This document shows, one piece after another, positions 28,278 through 36,749 of a stretch of 64,000 bases of DNA. The position numbers were made by a program, and so were the translations under genes. The notes beneath the pieces were generated by a model. That model saw only the letters and a program-made list of their open reading frames with translations. It made no database searches and had not been told where the DNA came from. The DNA is from CAUJIW01 sp963205175 (GTDB lineage: Bacteria; Pseudomonadota; Alphaproteobacteria; Sphingomonadales; Sphingomonadaceae): the NCBI GenBank assembly GCA_041060555.1, contig JBEUDS010000006.1. One strand, 5' to 3'. The stretch's first letter is position 1, and each line of letters begins with the position of its first letter.

Positions 28278-30413
28278 GTGGCGGAACGTTCATTCAAGGC
28301 CGAGGTCGAAACGCTGAAGATGGGCGCCGGCGAGGTGTTCCATGGCGAAGGCATTCTCGCCGTCACCAAGGCGCTGCTGCAATCGGGCGTCGCCTATATC
28401 GGCGGCTACCAGGGCTCGCCCATCTCCCACCTGATGGACGTGTTCGCCGACGCCGCCGATCTGCTGGCGGAACTCGACGTGCATTTCGAGTCGAGCGCCT
28501 CGGAAGCCGCCGCCGGCGCCATGCTGGCGGCCTCGGTCAATTACCCGCTGCGCGGCGCGGTCGCCTGGAAGTCGGTGGTCGGCACCAATGTCGCTTCCGA
28601 CGCGCTGTCCAACGTCGCCTCCGGCGGCGTCACCGGTGGCGCGCTGGTGATCGTCGGCGAGGATTACGGCGAAGGCTCCTCGATCATGCAGGAGCGCACC
28701 CACGCCTTCGCCATGAAGTCGCAGATGTGGCTGATCGATCCGCGCCCCAACCTCACCACCATCGTCGACATGGTGGAGAAGGGCTTCGAGCTGTCGGAGG
28801 CCTCCAACACGCCGGTGATGCTGGAGCTGCGCATCCGCGCCTGCCACGTCCACGGCCGCTTCGTCGCCAAGGACAACCGGCGGCCGGCCTTCACCGTGCG
28901 CGACGCGCTGAACAATCCGGTGCGCGACACCAGCCGTATCGTGCTGCCGCCGGCGAACTTCCTGCATGAGGTGGAGAAGATCGAGCAGCGCTGGCCGGCG
29001 GCGATCAACTTCATCCGCGAGCACAAGCTGAACGAGCGGCTGGGTGCCAGCGATGGCCCGGTGGGCATCATCGTCCAGGGCGGCCTCTACAACACGCTCA
29101 ATCGCGCGCTGGAGCTGCTCGGCCTGTCGGATGTGTTCGGCGATGCCCGGCTGCCGATCTATGTGCTCAATGTCACCTACCCGCTGATCCCGGACGAGCT
29201 GGTGGACTTCTGCGCCGGCAAGTCGGCGGTGCTGATGGTCGAGGAAGGCCAGCCGGAATTCATCGAGCATGAGCTCAACACCATCCTGCGCAAGGCAGAC
29301 CTGCAGACCCGCGTCATCGGCAAGGATGTGCTGCCGCGCGCCGGCGAATATACCGGCCAGGTGGTGAGGGAGGGGCTGGCCAGGTTCCTCCAGGCCTGGG
29401 CGCCGGATCTGGTGATGCCGGAGGCGACGCCGGTCGAGACGCTGCCGGCGACGGTCGCCAAGGAAATTCCGCCGCGCCCGGCCGGCTTCTGCACCGGCTG
29501 CCCGGAGCGGCCGATCTTCACCGCCATGAAGCTGGTGCAGCGCGAGCTGGGTCAGGTGCACGTCAGCTGCGACATCGGCTGCCACCTCTTCTCGATTCTG
29601 CCGCCGTTCAACATCGGCAACACCACCATGGGCTACGGGCTCGGTCTGGCCGGTGCCTCGGCGCTGCGGCCGGACAGCGGCTCGCGCCGGGCCATCGCGG
29701 TGATGGGCGATGGCGGCTTCTGGCACAACGGCCTGACCAGCGGTATCGGCAACGCGGTGTTCAACCAGGACGACAACGTTACGGTGATCGTCGACAACGG
29801 CTATTCGGCGGCCACCGGCGGCCAGGATATTCTCTCCTCCGGCGCGGAAAACGAGATCCGCTCGACCAAGCACCCGATCGAGGCCGCCGTGCGCGGCGTC
29901 GGCGTCAACTGGGTGCGCACGCTGACGCGCACCTACAACATCGCCGCCATGCGTGACGTGCTGCGCGAGGCGCTGACCACCCGCGAGCCCGGGCCCAAGG
30001 TGATCGTCGCCCAGTCGGAATGCATGCTGAACAAGCAGCGCCGGGTGAAACCGCTGTTCAACAAGGCGGTGAAGAACGGCCAGCGGCTGGTGCGCGAACG
30101 CTTCGGCGTCGATCCCGATACCTGCACCGGCGACCACAGCTGCATCCGCCTGTCCGGCTGCCCGTCGCTGACGGTGAAGCCGAACCCCGATCCGTTGCGC
30201 CAGGACCCGGTGGCGCATGTGGAAAACAGCTGCGTCGGCTGCGGCCTGTGCGGCGAGGTCGCCCACGCGGCGGTGCTCTGCCCGTCCTTCTACCGGGCGC
30301 AACTGCTGTTCAACCCGACAGGCTGGGACCGCTTCAAGGCGCGGGTGCGCGACGTGGTGATCGGCTTCCTGCAGAACAGGGCAACACGCGCGCGTCAGGC
30401 GCGGGCATATTGA
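28278..30413 (+). CDS. IorA-like 2-oxoacid:ferredoxin oxidoreductase (indolepyruvate type), TPP subunit
   Basis: A 711-residue protein with the layout of indolepyruvate:ferredoxin oxidoreductase alpha: an N-terminal pyrimidine-binding domain (YIGGYQGSPISHLMD), a thiamine-diphosphate domain (CTGCPERP, GDGGFWHNGL near residue 478, then DNGYSAATGG) and a C-terminal iron-sulfur region with CVGCGLCGEV near residues 651-657. The family converts aryl-pyruvates to aryl-acetyl-CoA and reduces ferredoxin. GTG 28278 is chosen for its GGGAG site. In an aerobic aromatic cluster, the true substrate or even the direction of electron flow is open. Confidence 0.85.
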   Translation: MAERSFKAEVETLKMGAGEVFHGEGILAVTKALLQSGVAYIGGYQGSPISHLMDVFADAADLLAELDVHFESSASEAAAGAMLAASVNYPLRGAVAWKSVVGTNVASDALSNVASGGVTGGALVIVGEDYGEGSSIMQERTHAFAMKSQMWLIDPRPNLTTIVDMVEKGFELSEASNTPVMLELRIRACHVHGRFVAKDNRRPAFTVRDALNNPVRDTSRIVLPPANFLHEVEKIEQRWPAAINFIREHKLNERLGASDGPVGIIVQGGLYNTLNRALELLGLSDVFGDARLPIYVLNVTYPLIPDELVDFCAGKSAVLMVEEGQPEFIEHELNTILRKADLQTRVIGKDVLPRAGEYTGQVVREGLARFLQAWAPDLVMPEATPVETLPATVAKEIPPRPAGFCTGCPERPIFTAMKLVQRELGQVHVSCDIGCHLFSILPPFNIGNTTMGYGLGLAGASALRPDSGSRRAIAVMGDGGFWHNGLTSGIGNAVFNQDDNVTVIVDNGYSAATGGQDILSSGAENEIRSTKHPIEAAVRGVGVNWVRTLTRTYNIAAMRDVLREALTTREPGPKVIVAQSECMLNKQRRVKPLFNKAVKNGQRLVRERFGVDPDTCTGDHSCIRLSGCPSLTVKPNPDPLRQDPVAHVENSCVGCGLCGEVAHAAVLCPSFYRAQLLFNPTGWDRFKARVRDVVIGFLQNRATRARQARAY

Positions 30414-30427
30414 GAGGGAACCGGACC

Positions 30428-31993
30428 ATGAGCGACACCACCGCCCTCACGCCCGCCGCCCCGTCCGCCGAGACGCCCGCCACCACACCGCGCCCGATCA
30501 CCCTGGCCCTGCTGGCGCTGGGCGGTCAGGGCGGCGGCGTGCTGGCCGACTGGATCGTCGATCTGGCGACCGACAACGGCTACTTCGTGCAGTCGACCTC
30601 GGTGCCGGGCGTCGCCCAGCGCACCGGCGCCACCGTCTATTATCTCGAACTCTTCCCCGAGGCCGCCGCGCCGGAGAGCCGCGAGCCGGTGCTGGCGATG
30701 ATGCCGGTGCCCGGCGACGTCGACGTGGTCATTGCCTCGGAACTGATGGAAGGCGGCCGCGCGGTGCTGCGCGGGCTGGTCAGCCCGGCGCGCACGCTGC
30801 TGATCACCTCCACCCACCGTGTCTATGCGGTGTCGGAAAAGGCGGCGATGGGCAACGGGCTCGGCAACGCCGACAAGATCATCGAGGCGGCGGCGAAAAA
30901 GGCCCGCCAGCTGGTGGCCTTCGACATGGAGGCCGCGACCGACCGCTCCGGCTCGGTGATCAGTTCGGTGATGTTCGGCGCGCTGGCCGGCAGCGGCGCC
31001 CTGCCGTTCCCGCGCGAGGCGTTCGAGCATGCGATCCGCAAGGCCGGTGTCGCGGTCGCCTCCAACCTCAAGGGGTTCGCCGCCGGCTTCACGGAAGCCC
31101 AGACGGCCTGCGTGCCGCAACCGGCGACGCCGGACGAGACGCCGGCCCAGCCGAGCAGTGCGGCAGGTCGCCGGTTGTATGATCGGGTGATGGCGGAGCT
31201 GCCGGCGCCGGCGCGCTATTTCGCGGTCGAGGGCGTGCGCAAGCTGATGGACTATCAGGATGCGGCCTATGCCGACCTCTACCTCGATCGCCTGAAGGCG
31301 GTGGCGGCGCTCGACAGCGCGGAGCAGGATTGGGCGCTGACCCGCGAGACGGCGCGCGGCCTGGCGCTGTGGATGGCCTATGAGGACACCATCCGGGTCG
31401 CCGACCTCAAGACCCGCGACAGCCGCTTCGCGCGCGTCCGTCAGGAAGTGAAGGCGGCCGCCGACCAGATCATCGACGTCACCGAGTTCATGCATCCGCG
31501 TCTGGTGGAGGTGTGCGAGACGCTGCCGGCGGCGTGGGGGCGGCGGATCCTCAATTCACCGTCGCTGGTCAACTGGCTGGAGCCCTATTTCCGCGCCGGC
31601 CGTCATGTCACCACCAGCCGCACCGGCTGGTTTGTCATGCTGTGGCTGCTCGGCCGGCTGCGCCGCTTCCGCCGCGCGACGCTGCGCTACGAGCTGGAGC
31701 AGGGGCGCATCACCGCCTGGCTCGACCTCATCGCCACCCACGCACCGCGCGATCCGGCACTGGCGCTGGAGATCGCCCGCTGCCAGCGGCTGGTGAAGGG
31801 CTACAGCGACACCCACGAACGCGGCCTGCGCAATTTCGGCCTGGTGCTGGGCGTTCTCGACCGGCTGGCCGGTCATGCTGATGCCGCCGGCATCGTTGCC
31901 CGGCTGCGCGAGGCGGCGCTGGCGGACGAGGACGGCCGGGCGCTGGCCGACGCACTGGCGACGCTGGAGCAGGCGGGCGCGCTGGCGGCGTGA
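30428..31993 (+). CDS. IorB-like subunit with long C-terminal extension
   Basis: A 521-residue protein. Residues 24-215 match the gamma/beta domain of 2-oxoacid:ferredoxin oxidoreductases (LLALGGQGGGVLADWIVDLA, then SVPGVAQRTGATVYYLE). The remaining 300 residues are a helical domain of the DUF6537 kind seen on aerobic bacterial homologues and absent from the short archaeal IorB. It starts 14 bases after the IorA-like gene and must form a complex with it. The role of the extension is unknown. Confidence 0.82.
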   Translation: MSDTTALTPAAPSAETPATTPRPITLALLALGGQGGGVLADWIVDLATDNGYFVQSTSVPGVAQRTGATVYYLELFPEAAAPESREPVLAMMPVPGDVDVVIASELMEGGRAVLRGLVSPARTLLITSTHRVYAVSEKAAMGNGLGNADKIIEAAAKKARQLVAFDMEAATDRSGSVISSVMFGALAGSGALPFPREAFEHAIRKAGVAVASNLKGFAAGFTEAQTACVPQPATPDETPAQPSSAAGRRLYDRVMAELPAPARYFAVEGVRKLMDYQDAAYADLYLDRLKAVAALDSAEQDWALTRETARGLALWMAYEDTIRVADLKTRDSRFARVRQEVKAAADQIIDVTEFMHPRLVEVCETLPAAWGRRILNSPSLVNWLEPYFRAGRHVTTSRTGWFVMLWLLGRLRRFRRATLRYELEQGRITAWLDLIATHAPRDPALALEIARCQRLVKGYSDTHERGLRNFGLVLGVLDRLAGHADAAGIVARLREAALADEDGRALADALATLEQAGALAA

Positions 31994-32027
31994 GTATCGA
32001 CATATTCGACCGGGTGGGTCGCGATAT

Positions 32028-32058
32028 TATTTGAAACATCAAGTAATGGCGACTAACC
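32028..32058 (+). promoter_or_regulatory. operator B, site 2, with overlapping promoter
   Basis: TATTTGAAACATCAAGTA (32028-32045) with inverted repeat TTGA-AACA-TCAA. TTGAAA at 32031 and CTAACC at 32053 are 16 bases apart, as at the other two sites. The shared block TAATGGCGA follows the operator as at site 1. Directed toward the CoA ligase gene. Confidence 0.6.
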
Positions 32059-32181
32059 TGCGGAACCGATGACCGGCGCTGTCGCCGGCGCCAGACCTTG
32101 AAGCGAGCCTGCGCCCGTTGGCGATGCATGTCCCTGTCCGGGACCATCCGCGACGGCCCGGCTCTGGAGACGGACCCGGCC

Positions 32182-33825
32182 ATGTCGCGCGCCCAGACGA
32201 TTTTCGAGACCTTCCGCCAGGCCGTCGCCGGTTTTGGCCCCCACGCTTTCATCCATATCCCGCCCGAGGCAACGGCGCGCTATGCCGAGGGGCCGGTCGA
32301 CTGGACCTACACGCAAGCGGACGCGGCGGTGGCGGCACTGGCGGGGGCTTACCGCGCGGCGGGCTTCGTCGCCGGCCACCGGGTGGCGCTGGCGATGGAC
32401 AACCGGGCGGATTTCTTCCTGCATGTGCTGGCGCTCAACGGGCTTGGCGCGAGCGTCGTGCCGCTCAACGCTGAAATGGCCGCCGCCGAACTGGGCTATA
32501 TCCTCAAGCACTCCGATGCCGCGGCCGCAGTCTGTCTGGCGGACCATGTCGGCAAGGTGGAGGCCGCCCGCGACGCGGTGGGCCTTGCGCTGCCGGTCTG
32601 CGCCGTCGGGGCGGCTGTCGCCACGCCGGCCCGTGCACCGGCGGCGGCGCTGACCGACGACGCGCCGGCGCGCGAGGCCGCACTGCTCTACACCTCGGGC
32701 ACCACCGGCAGCCCCAAGGGCTGCATTCTCTCCAACGCCTATTTCCTCGCCGCCGGCGGACTGTATGTCAGCCTCGGCGGCTACTGCGCTTTCCGCCCCG
32801 GCGTCGAGCGGCTGATCACGCCGCTGCCGGTAACGCACATGAACGCGCTGGCCTGCTCGTTCATGGCGATGATGATGGTCGGCGGCTGCGTCATCCAGCT
32901 TGACCGCTTCCACCCCTCGTCCTGGTGGCGCTCGGTGCGCGAGAGCCGGGCGACCTGCCTGCACTATCTCGGCGTCATGCCGGCGATGCTGCTGGGCGCG
33001 CCGGAAAGCCCGGAGGACGACATGAGCGGTCAGATCCGCTTCGGCTTCGGCGCCGGCGTCGACCCGCGCCACCATGTCCGCTTCGAGGATCGCTTCGGCT
33101 TCCCGCTGGTCGAGGCCTGGGCGATGACCGAAACCGGCGGTGCCGCCTGGATCACCGCCAACGTCGAGCCGCGCCATCGCGGCCAGCGCTGCTTCGGCAA
33201 GGCGCCGGCGGGGCTGGCCTGGCGCATCGTCGACGAGGCTGGCGCCGACGCGCCGGTGGGCACGCCGGGCGAGCTGCTGGTGCGCCGCGCCGAGGGCGAC
33301 CCGCGCGCCGGCTTCTTCACCGCCTACTACAAGGACCCCGAGGCCACCGCGACCGCCTGGGAGGGCGGCTGGTTCCACACCGGCGACGTGGTGAAGGTGG
33401 ACGACGCGGGCAGCTTCTACTTCGTTGACCGGCTGAAGAACGTGGTGCGGCGCAGCGGCGAGAACATCGCCGCGGTGGAGGTGGAGAGCATCCTGATGCA
33501 GCACCCGGCGGTGGCGGCGTGCGCGGTGGTGCCGGTGCCCGACGAAATCCGCGGCGAGGAGGTGTTCGCCTGCGTCGTGGTCAGGCCGGACCACGCGGCG
33601 GACGCGGCGACGGCGCGGGCGATCTTCGACGCGGCGATGGAAAAGCTCGTCTACTTCAAGGCGCCGGGCTATATCGCCTTTGTCGAGACCCTGCCGCAGA
33701 CCGCCTCGCAGAAGCTGGCGCGCGGCGCCATCAAGAAGCTGGCGCTCGACCGGCTGGAGGCCCGCGACATGATCGATCTGTGCGCGCTGAAAAAGCGGCC
33801 GAAAACGCCGGGAGCCGGGCATTGA
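32182..33825 (+). CDS. AMP-forming acyl-CoA ligase
   Basis: A 547-residue member of the acyl-adenylate superfamily: LLYTSGTTGSPKGC (AMP-binding loop), WAMTETGG, GWFHTGDVV, and the catalytic Lys at about residue 511 in QTASQKLARG. It activates a carboxylic acid to its CoA thioester, probably the entry acid of the pathway. The start at ATG 32182 gives a normal family N-terminus; an in-frame ATG at 32128 is possible. Its stop overlaps the start of the thiolase-like gene. It cannot be told whether it takes an aromatic or an aliphatic acid. Confidence 0.88.
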   Translation: MSRAQTIFETFRQAVAGFGPHAFIHIPPEATARYAEGPVDWTYTQADAAVAALAGAYRAAGFVAGHRVALAMDNRADFFLHVLALNGLGASVVPLNAEMAAAELGYILKHSDAAAAVCLADHVGKVEAARDAVGLALPVCAVGAAVATPARAPAAALTDDAPAREAALLYTSGTTGSPKGCILSNAYFLAAGGLYVSLGGYCAFRPGVERLITPLPVTHMNALACSFMAMMMVGGCVIQLDRFHPSSWWRSVRESRATCLHYLGVMPAMLLGAPESPEDDMSGQIRFGFGAGVDPRHHVRFEDRFGFPLVEAWAMTETGGAAWITANVEPRHRGQRCFGKAPAGLAWRIVDEAGADAPVGTPGELLVRRAEGDPRAGFFTAYYKDPEATATAWEGGWFHTGDVVKVDDAGSFYFVDRLKNVVRRSGENIAAVEVESILMQHPAVAACAVVPVPDEIRGEEVFACVVVRPDHAADAATARAIFDAAMEKLVYFKAPGYIAFVETLPQTASQKLARGAIKKLALDRLEARDMIDLCALKKRPKTPGAGH

Positions 33826-35012
33826 GCACCCCTGCTGCCGGGTTGCCGCGCGGCTATGAGGGCGTTGCCGTCGCCGTGCCGGTGACAGTGCCCTACCAGA
33901 AGACCAGCCCGCACGGGGCGGCCTGGTTCATCGGTCAGGCGCTGGCCCGGCTGATCGAGGGCGCCGGCATCGCCAAGGCGGACATCGACGGGCTGGCCGT
34001 TTCCAGTTTCACGCTGGCGCCGGATACCAGCGTCGCGCTGACCGAACAGTTCGGGATGAGCCCGCGCTGGCTGGAGTGGCTGCCCACCGGTGGCGCCAGC
34101 GGCGTGATGGCGCTGCGCCGGGCGGCACGCGCCATCCAGTGCGGCGATGCCGAAGTTATCGCCTGCATCGCCGGTGACACCAACCAGCCGGGCGCCTTCA
34201 CGGCGCTGATCGAGCGGTTCAGCAACGCCTCGATGGACGCGGTCTATCCCTATGGCGGACTCGGCCCCAATGGCGTGTTCGCCATGATTACCCGCCACTA
34301 TATGGAACGCTTCGGCGCCACGCGGGCGGATTTCGGCCGCCTGTGCGTCGCCCAGCGCCACAACGCCAGCAACTTCGCGCACGCCTTGCTGAAAAAGCCG
34401 CTGAACCTGGAGGATTATCTCGCCGCCCGCCCGGTCGCCGAGCCGATCCACCTGTTCGACTGCGTGATGCCGTGCGCCGGCGCCGACGCTTTTCTGGTGA
34501 TGAGCGAGGACCGCGCCCGCCACCTCGGCCTGCCCTATGCAACGGTCGCCGGCGCCATCGAGCGCCACAACGCCTACGCCGACGATCCGGTCGCCTGGCG
34601 CGGCGGCTGGGCGATGGATGCCGATCAGCTCTATGCCCAGGCCGGCGTCGGCCCGGCGGATGTCGATCTCGTCGAGACCTATGACGACTATCCGGTAATT
34701 GCCTTCCTGCAGCTGGAGGACCTCGGCTTCTGCGCCAAGGGCGAGGCGGCGCGGCTGATCGCCGAGCGGCCGACCACCTGGGATGGCGGCGGCCTGCCGC
34801 ACAACACCAGCGGCGGGCAGTTGTCCGCCGGTCAGGCCGGTGCCGCCGGCGGCTTCCTCGGGCTGGTGGAGGCGCTGCGCCAGCTCACCGGCCAGGCGCT
34901 GGGCAATCCGGTGGCTGGCGCACGCCGGGCGCTGGTGTCGGGTTACGGCATGGTGATCCACGACCGCTGCCTGTGCACGGCGGCGACCATTCTGGAGGCC
35001 GGCTGGCGATGA
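33822..35012 (+). CDS. thiolase-like protein without the nucleophilic cysteine (Ltp2/SCP-x type)
   Basis: A 396-residue thiolase-superfamily protein starting at a TTG that overlaps the ligase stop, with a good GGGAG site. The region that usually holds the acyl-accepting Cys reads TGGASGVMALRRA, so Cys is absent. The usual C-terminal GHP motif reads GQAGAAGG, preceded by NTSGGQLS. This matches the Ltp2-like group, which works with a DUF35 partner as an aldolase rather than a thiolase. The next gene is such a partner, overlapping by ATGA. It could cleave a carbon-carbon bond by a retro-aldol reaction. Confidence 0.82.
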   Translation: MSTPAAGLPRGYEGVAVAVPVTVPYQKTSPHGAAWFIGQALARLIEGAGIAKADIDGLAVSSFTLAPDTSVALTEQFGMSPRWLEWLPTGGASGVMALRRAARAIQCGDAEVIACIAGDTNQPGAFTALIERFSNASMDAVYPYGGLGPNGVFAMITRHYMERFGATRADFGRLCVAQRHNASNFAHALLKKPLNLEDYLAARPVAEPIHLFDCVMPCAGADAFLVMSEDRARHLGLPYATVAGAIERHNAYADDPVAWRGGWAMDADQLYAQAGVGPADVDLVETYDDYPVIAFLQLEDLGFCAKGEAARLIAERPTTWDGGGLPHNTSGGQLSAGQAGAAGGFLGLVEALRQLTGQALGNPVAGARRALVSGYGMVIHDRCLCTAATILEAGWR

Positions 35013-35470
35013 GTGAGCTTCCCCCCTTTGCCCGCTCCGGCCCCGGTGCGGCGATGAGCGAGGCGTGCGCCGATGGCCGGCTGCGCCTGCAGGTGTGCGC
35101 ATCCTGTGGCGCCACCCAATATCCGCCGCGCGAGGTCTGTTCGTCTTGCCTCGGCGGTGACCTTGCCTGGCAGCCGGTAGCGACCGGCGGGCGGGTGCTG
35201 AGCTGGACGCGCGGTCATGCGTCCGCGCTGGGTTATTTCCACAGCCGCCTGCCGTGGACGGTGGGCATGGTGCAGCTCGACGCCGGACCGCGCGCGCTGG
35301 TGCACCTGCCCGCGCGGCTGTGCGCGACCGGGGCTGCGGTTGACGTCCATGCCGTGGCCGACGCCAGCGGCCGGCGCGTGCTGCTGGCCTGGACGCCGGG
35401 CGCGGCGCTGCCGGCGGATGCCCATCTCGACAGCCTGATGCAGGCCCAGACAGGACAGGAACAGCCATGA
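35009..35470 (+). CDS. DUF35 OB-fold/zinc-ribbon partner of the thiolase-like protein
   Basis: A 153-residue protein with a zinc ribbon (CASCGATQYPPREVCSSC, four Cys) followed by an OB-fold with GRVLSWTRGH. Such proteins form tight heteromers with thiolase-like enzymes and bind the CoA end of the substrate. It overlaps the thiolase-like gene and the following SDR gene by ATGA, so the three are translationally coupled. Confidence 0.9.
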   Translation: MSELPPFARSGPGAAMSEACADGRLRLQVCASCGATQYPPREVCSSCLGGDLAWQPVATGGRVLSWTRGHASALGYFHSRLPWTVGMVQLDAGPRALVHLPARLCATGAAVDVHAVADASGRRVLLAWTPGAALPADAHLDSLMQAQTGQEQP

Positions 35471-36192
35471 CCCACGGAACCATCGTTGTCACCGGCGGCA
35501 GCACCGGCATTGGTGAAGCGATCTGCCGCGACCTGCTGGCGACCGGCCACCGGGTGGTGTCGCTGGCCCGCCGGTCGGGCGCCATCTCGCATCCGTGCTT
35601 CGAGACGGTGGAGGTCGATCTCGCCGACCGTGCGGCGACCGCCGAGGCCGCCCGCGATGTCACCGCCCGCCACCAGGTCACCGGCATCGTCCATAACGCC
35701 GGCGTCATTCGCCCGGCGCTGCTGCCCGATGTGCAGCTGGCCGACCTCGACTATCTTGCCAACCTGCATCTGGCGGCGGCGATCACGCTGGCGCAGGCGG
35801 CGCTGCCGACGATGAAGGACGCGGGCTTCGGCCGCATCGTGCTGATCGCCTCGCGCGCGGCACTCGGGCTGGCCACCCGCACCGCCTACTCGGCCACCAA
35901 GGCCGGCATGATGGGCATGACCCGCACCTGGGCATTGGAGCTGGGGCCGCTGGGCATCACCGTCAACTGCGTGGCGCCGGGCCCGATCGTCTCCGACATG
36001 TTCCACGAGATCGTGCCGGCCGACAGCCCGAAGAAGGATCAGCTGGCCAAATCCATTCCCGTCGGCCGGCTGGGTCAGCCCGACGACGTGGCGCGCGCGG
36101 TGCGCTTCTTCCTTGGCGCCGACGCCGGCTTCGTCACCGGGCAGACCTTGTTCGTCTGCGGCGGCACCAGCGTCGGTTCCCTGGCGCTGTAG
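35467..36192 (+). CDS. short-chain dehydrogenase/reductase
   Basis: A 241-residue SDR with TGGSTGIG (residues 9-16), NAGV, Ser in IASRAAL and YSATK. The C-terminal VCGGTSVGSLAL is typical of 3-oxoacyl-reductase-like members. It probably oxidises a hydroxyl made by the module B enzymes; a dihydrodiol from the Rieske dioxygenase downstream is another candidate. Its last 118 bases overlap the 3' end of the convergent MarR gene. Confidence 0.9.
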   Translation: MTHGTIVVTGGSTGIGEAICRDLLATGHRVVSLARRSGAISHPCFETVEVDLADRAATAEAARDVTARHQVTGIVHNAGVIRPALLPDVQLADLDYLANLHLAAAITLAQAALPTMKDAGFGRIVLIASRAALGLATRTAYSATKAGMMGMTRTWALELGPLGITVNCVAPGPIVSDMFHEIVPADSPKKDQLAKSIPVGRLGQPDDVARAVRFFLGADAGFVTGQTLFVCGGTSVGSLAL

Positions 36193-36674
36193 GCCTCCAC
36201 CAGATCGGCCTCGATCCGCCGCAGCAGCACGTTGAACTGCATCAGCTCGGCGTCCGACAGGTTGCCGGTGCCCAGCGCGAAGGCGCGCGAGGCCTGCTGG
36301 CGGATTTCCGCCAGCGCCCGGCGGCCGGCGGCGGTCATCGTCACTTCGGTCACCCGGGCATCGGTGGCGCGCGGCGCCGTCGCCACCAGCCCGTCGGCGG
36401 CCATACGCTGCACCACCTTCTGCAAGGTGGGCAGCTTCATCGCCGCCATGTCGGCGATCAGGCTGAGCGAGGCCGGATTATGCTCGGCCAGCGACATCAG
36501 CACCCGCCAGCGCGGCCGGTCCATGCCGATGGGCTTGAGCAGCCGCTCCAGCACGTCGCTGTACACCTCGGCCACCCGGTAGAGCAGGTAGAAGGGGTAG
36601 TCGGCCAGCCGGAAGGCGCTGCTGGCCGGGTCGCTGAGCGCCCGGTAGGCGGTCGACTTGCCCGATTTTGCCAT
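36075..36674 (-). CDS. MarR-family regulator, module B (second)
   Basis: A 199-residue MarR protein starting at the ATG at 36674. It has LADYPFYLLYRVAEVYSDVLE, winged helix ASLSLIADMAAMKLPTLQKV and wing DARVTEVTMTAAG, and is a close relative of the regulator at 27622-28119. The last 39 residues are encoded opposite the end of the SDR gene and look like chance coding (basic, Pro-rich tail). It is divergent from the Rieske dioxygenase genes; operator B site 3 lies between. Confidence 0.85.
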   Translation of the reverse strand: MAKSGKSTAYRALSDPASSAFRLADYPFYLLYRVAEVYSDVLERLLKPIGMDRPRWRVLMSLAEHNPASLSLIADMAAMKLPTLQKVVQRMAADGLVATAPRATDARVTEVTMTAAGRRALAEIRQQASRAFALGTGNLSDAELMQFNVLLRRIEADLVEAYSAREPTLVPPQTNKVCPVTKPASAPRKKRTARATSSG

Positions 36675-36692
36675 CCGCTCTCCCCAATCCAA

Positions 36693-36723
36693 TACTTGAA
36701 ACTTCAAATAATAGCGCTATGCT
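36693..36723 (+). promoter_or_regulatory. operator B, site 3, with overlapping promoter
   Basis: TACTTGAAACTTCAAATA (36693-36710), perfect inverted repeat TTGAA-AC-TTCAA. TTGAAA at 36696 and TATGCT at 36718 are 16 bases apart. Directed toward the dioxygenase gene; the regulator starts 19 bases away on the other side. Confidence 0.7.
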
Positions 36724-36749
36724 CGACGCCACACAGTGAAAGGCCCGTC

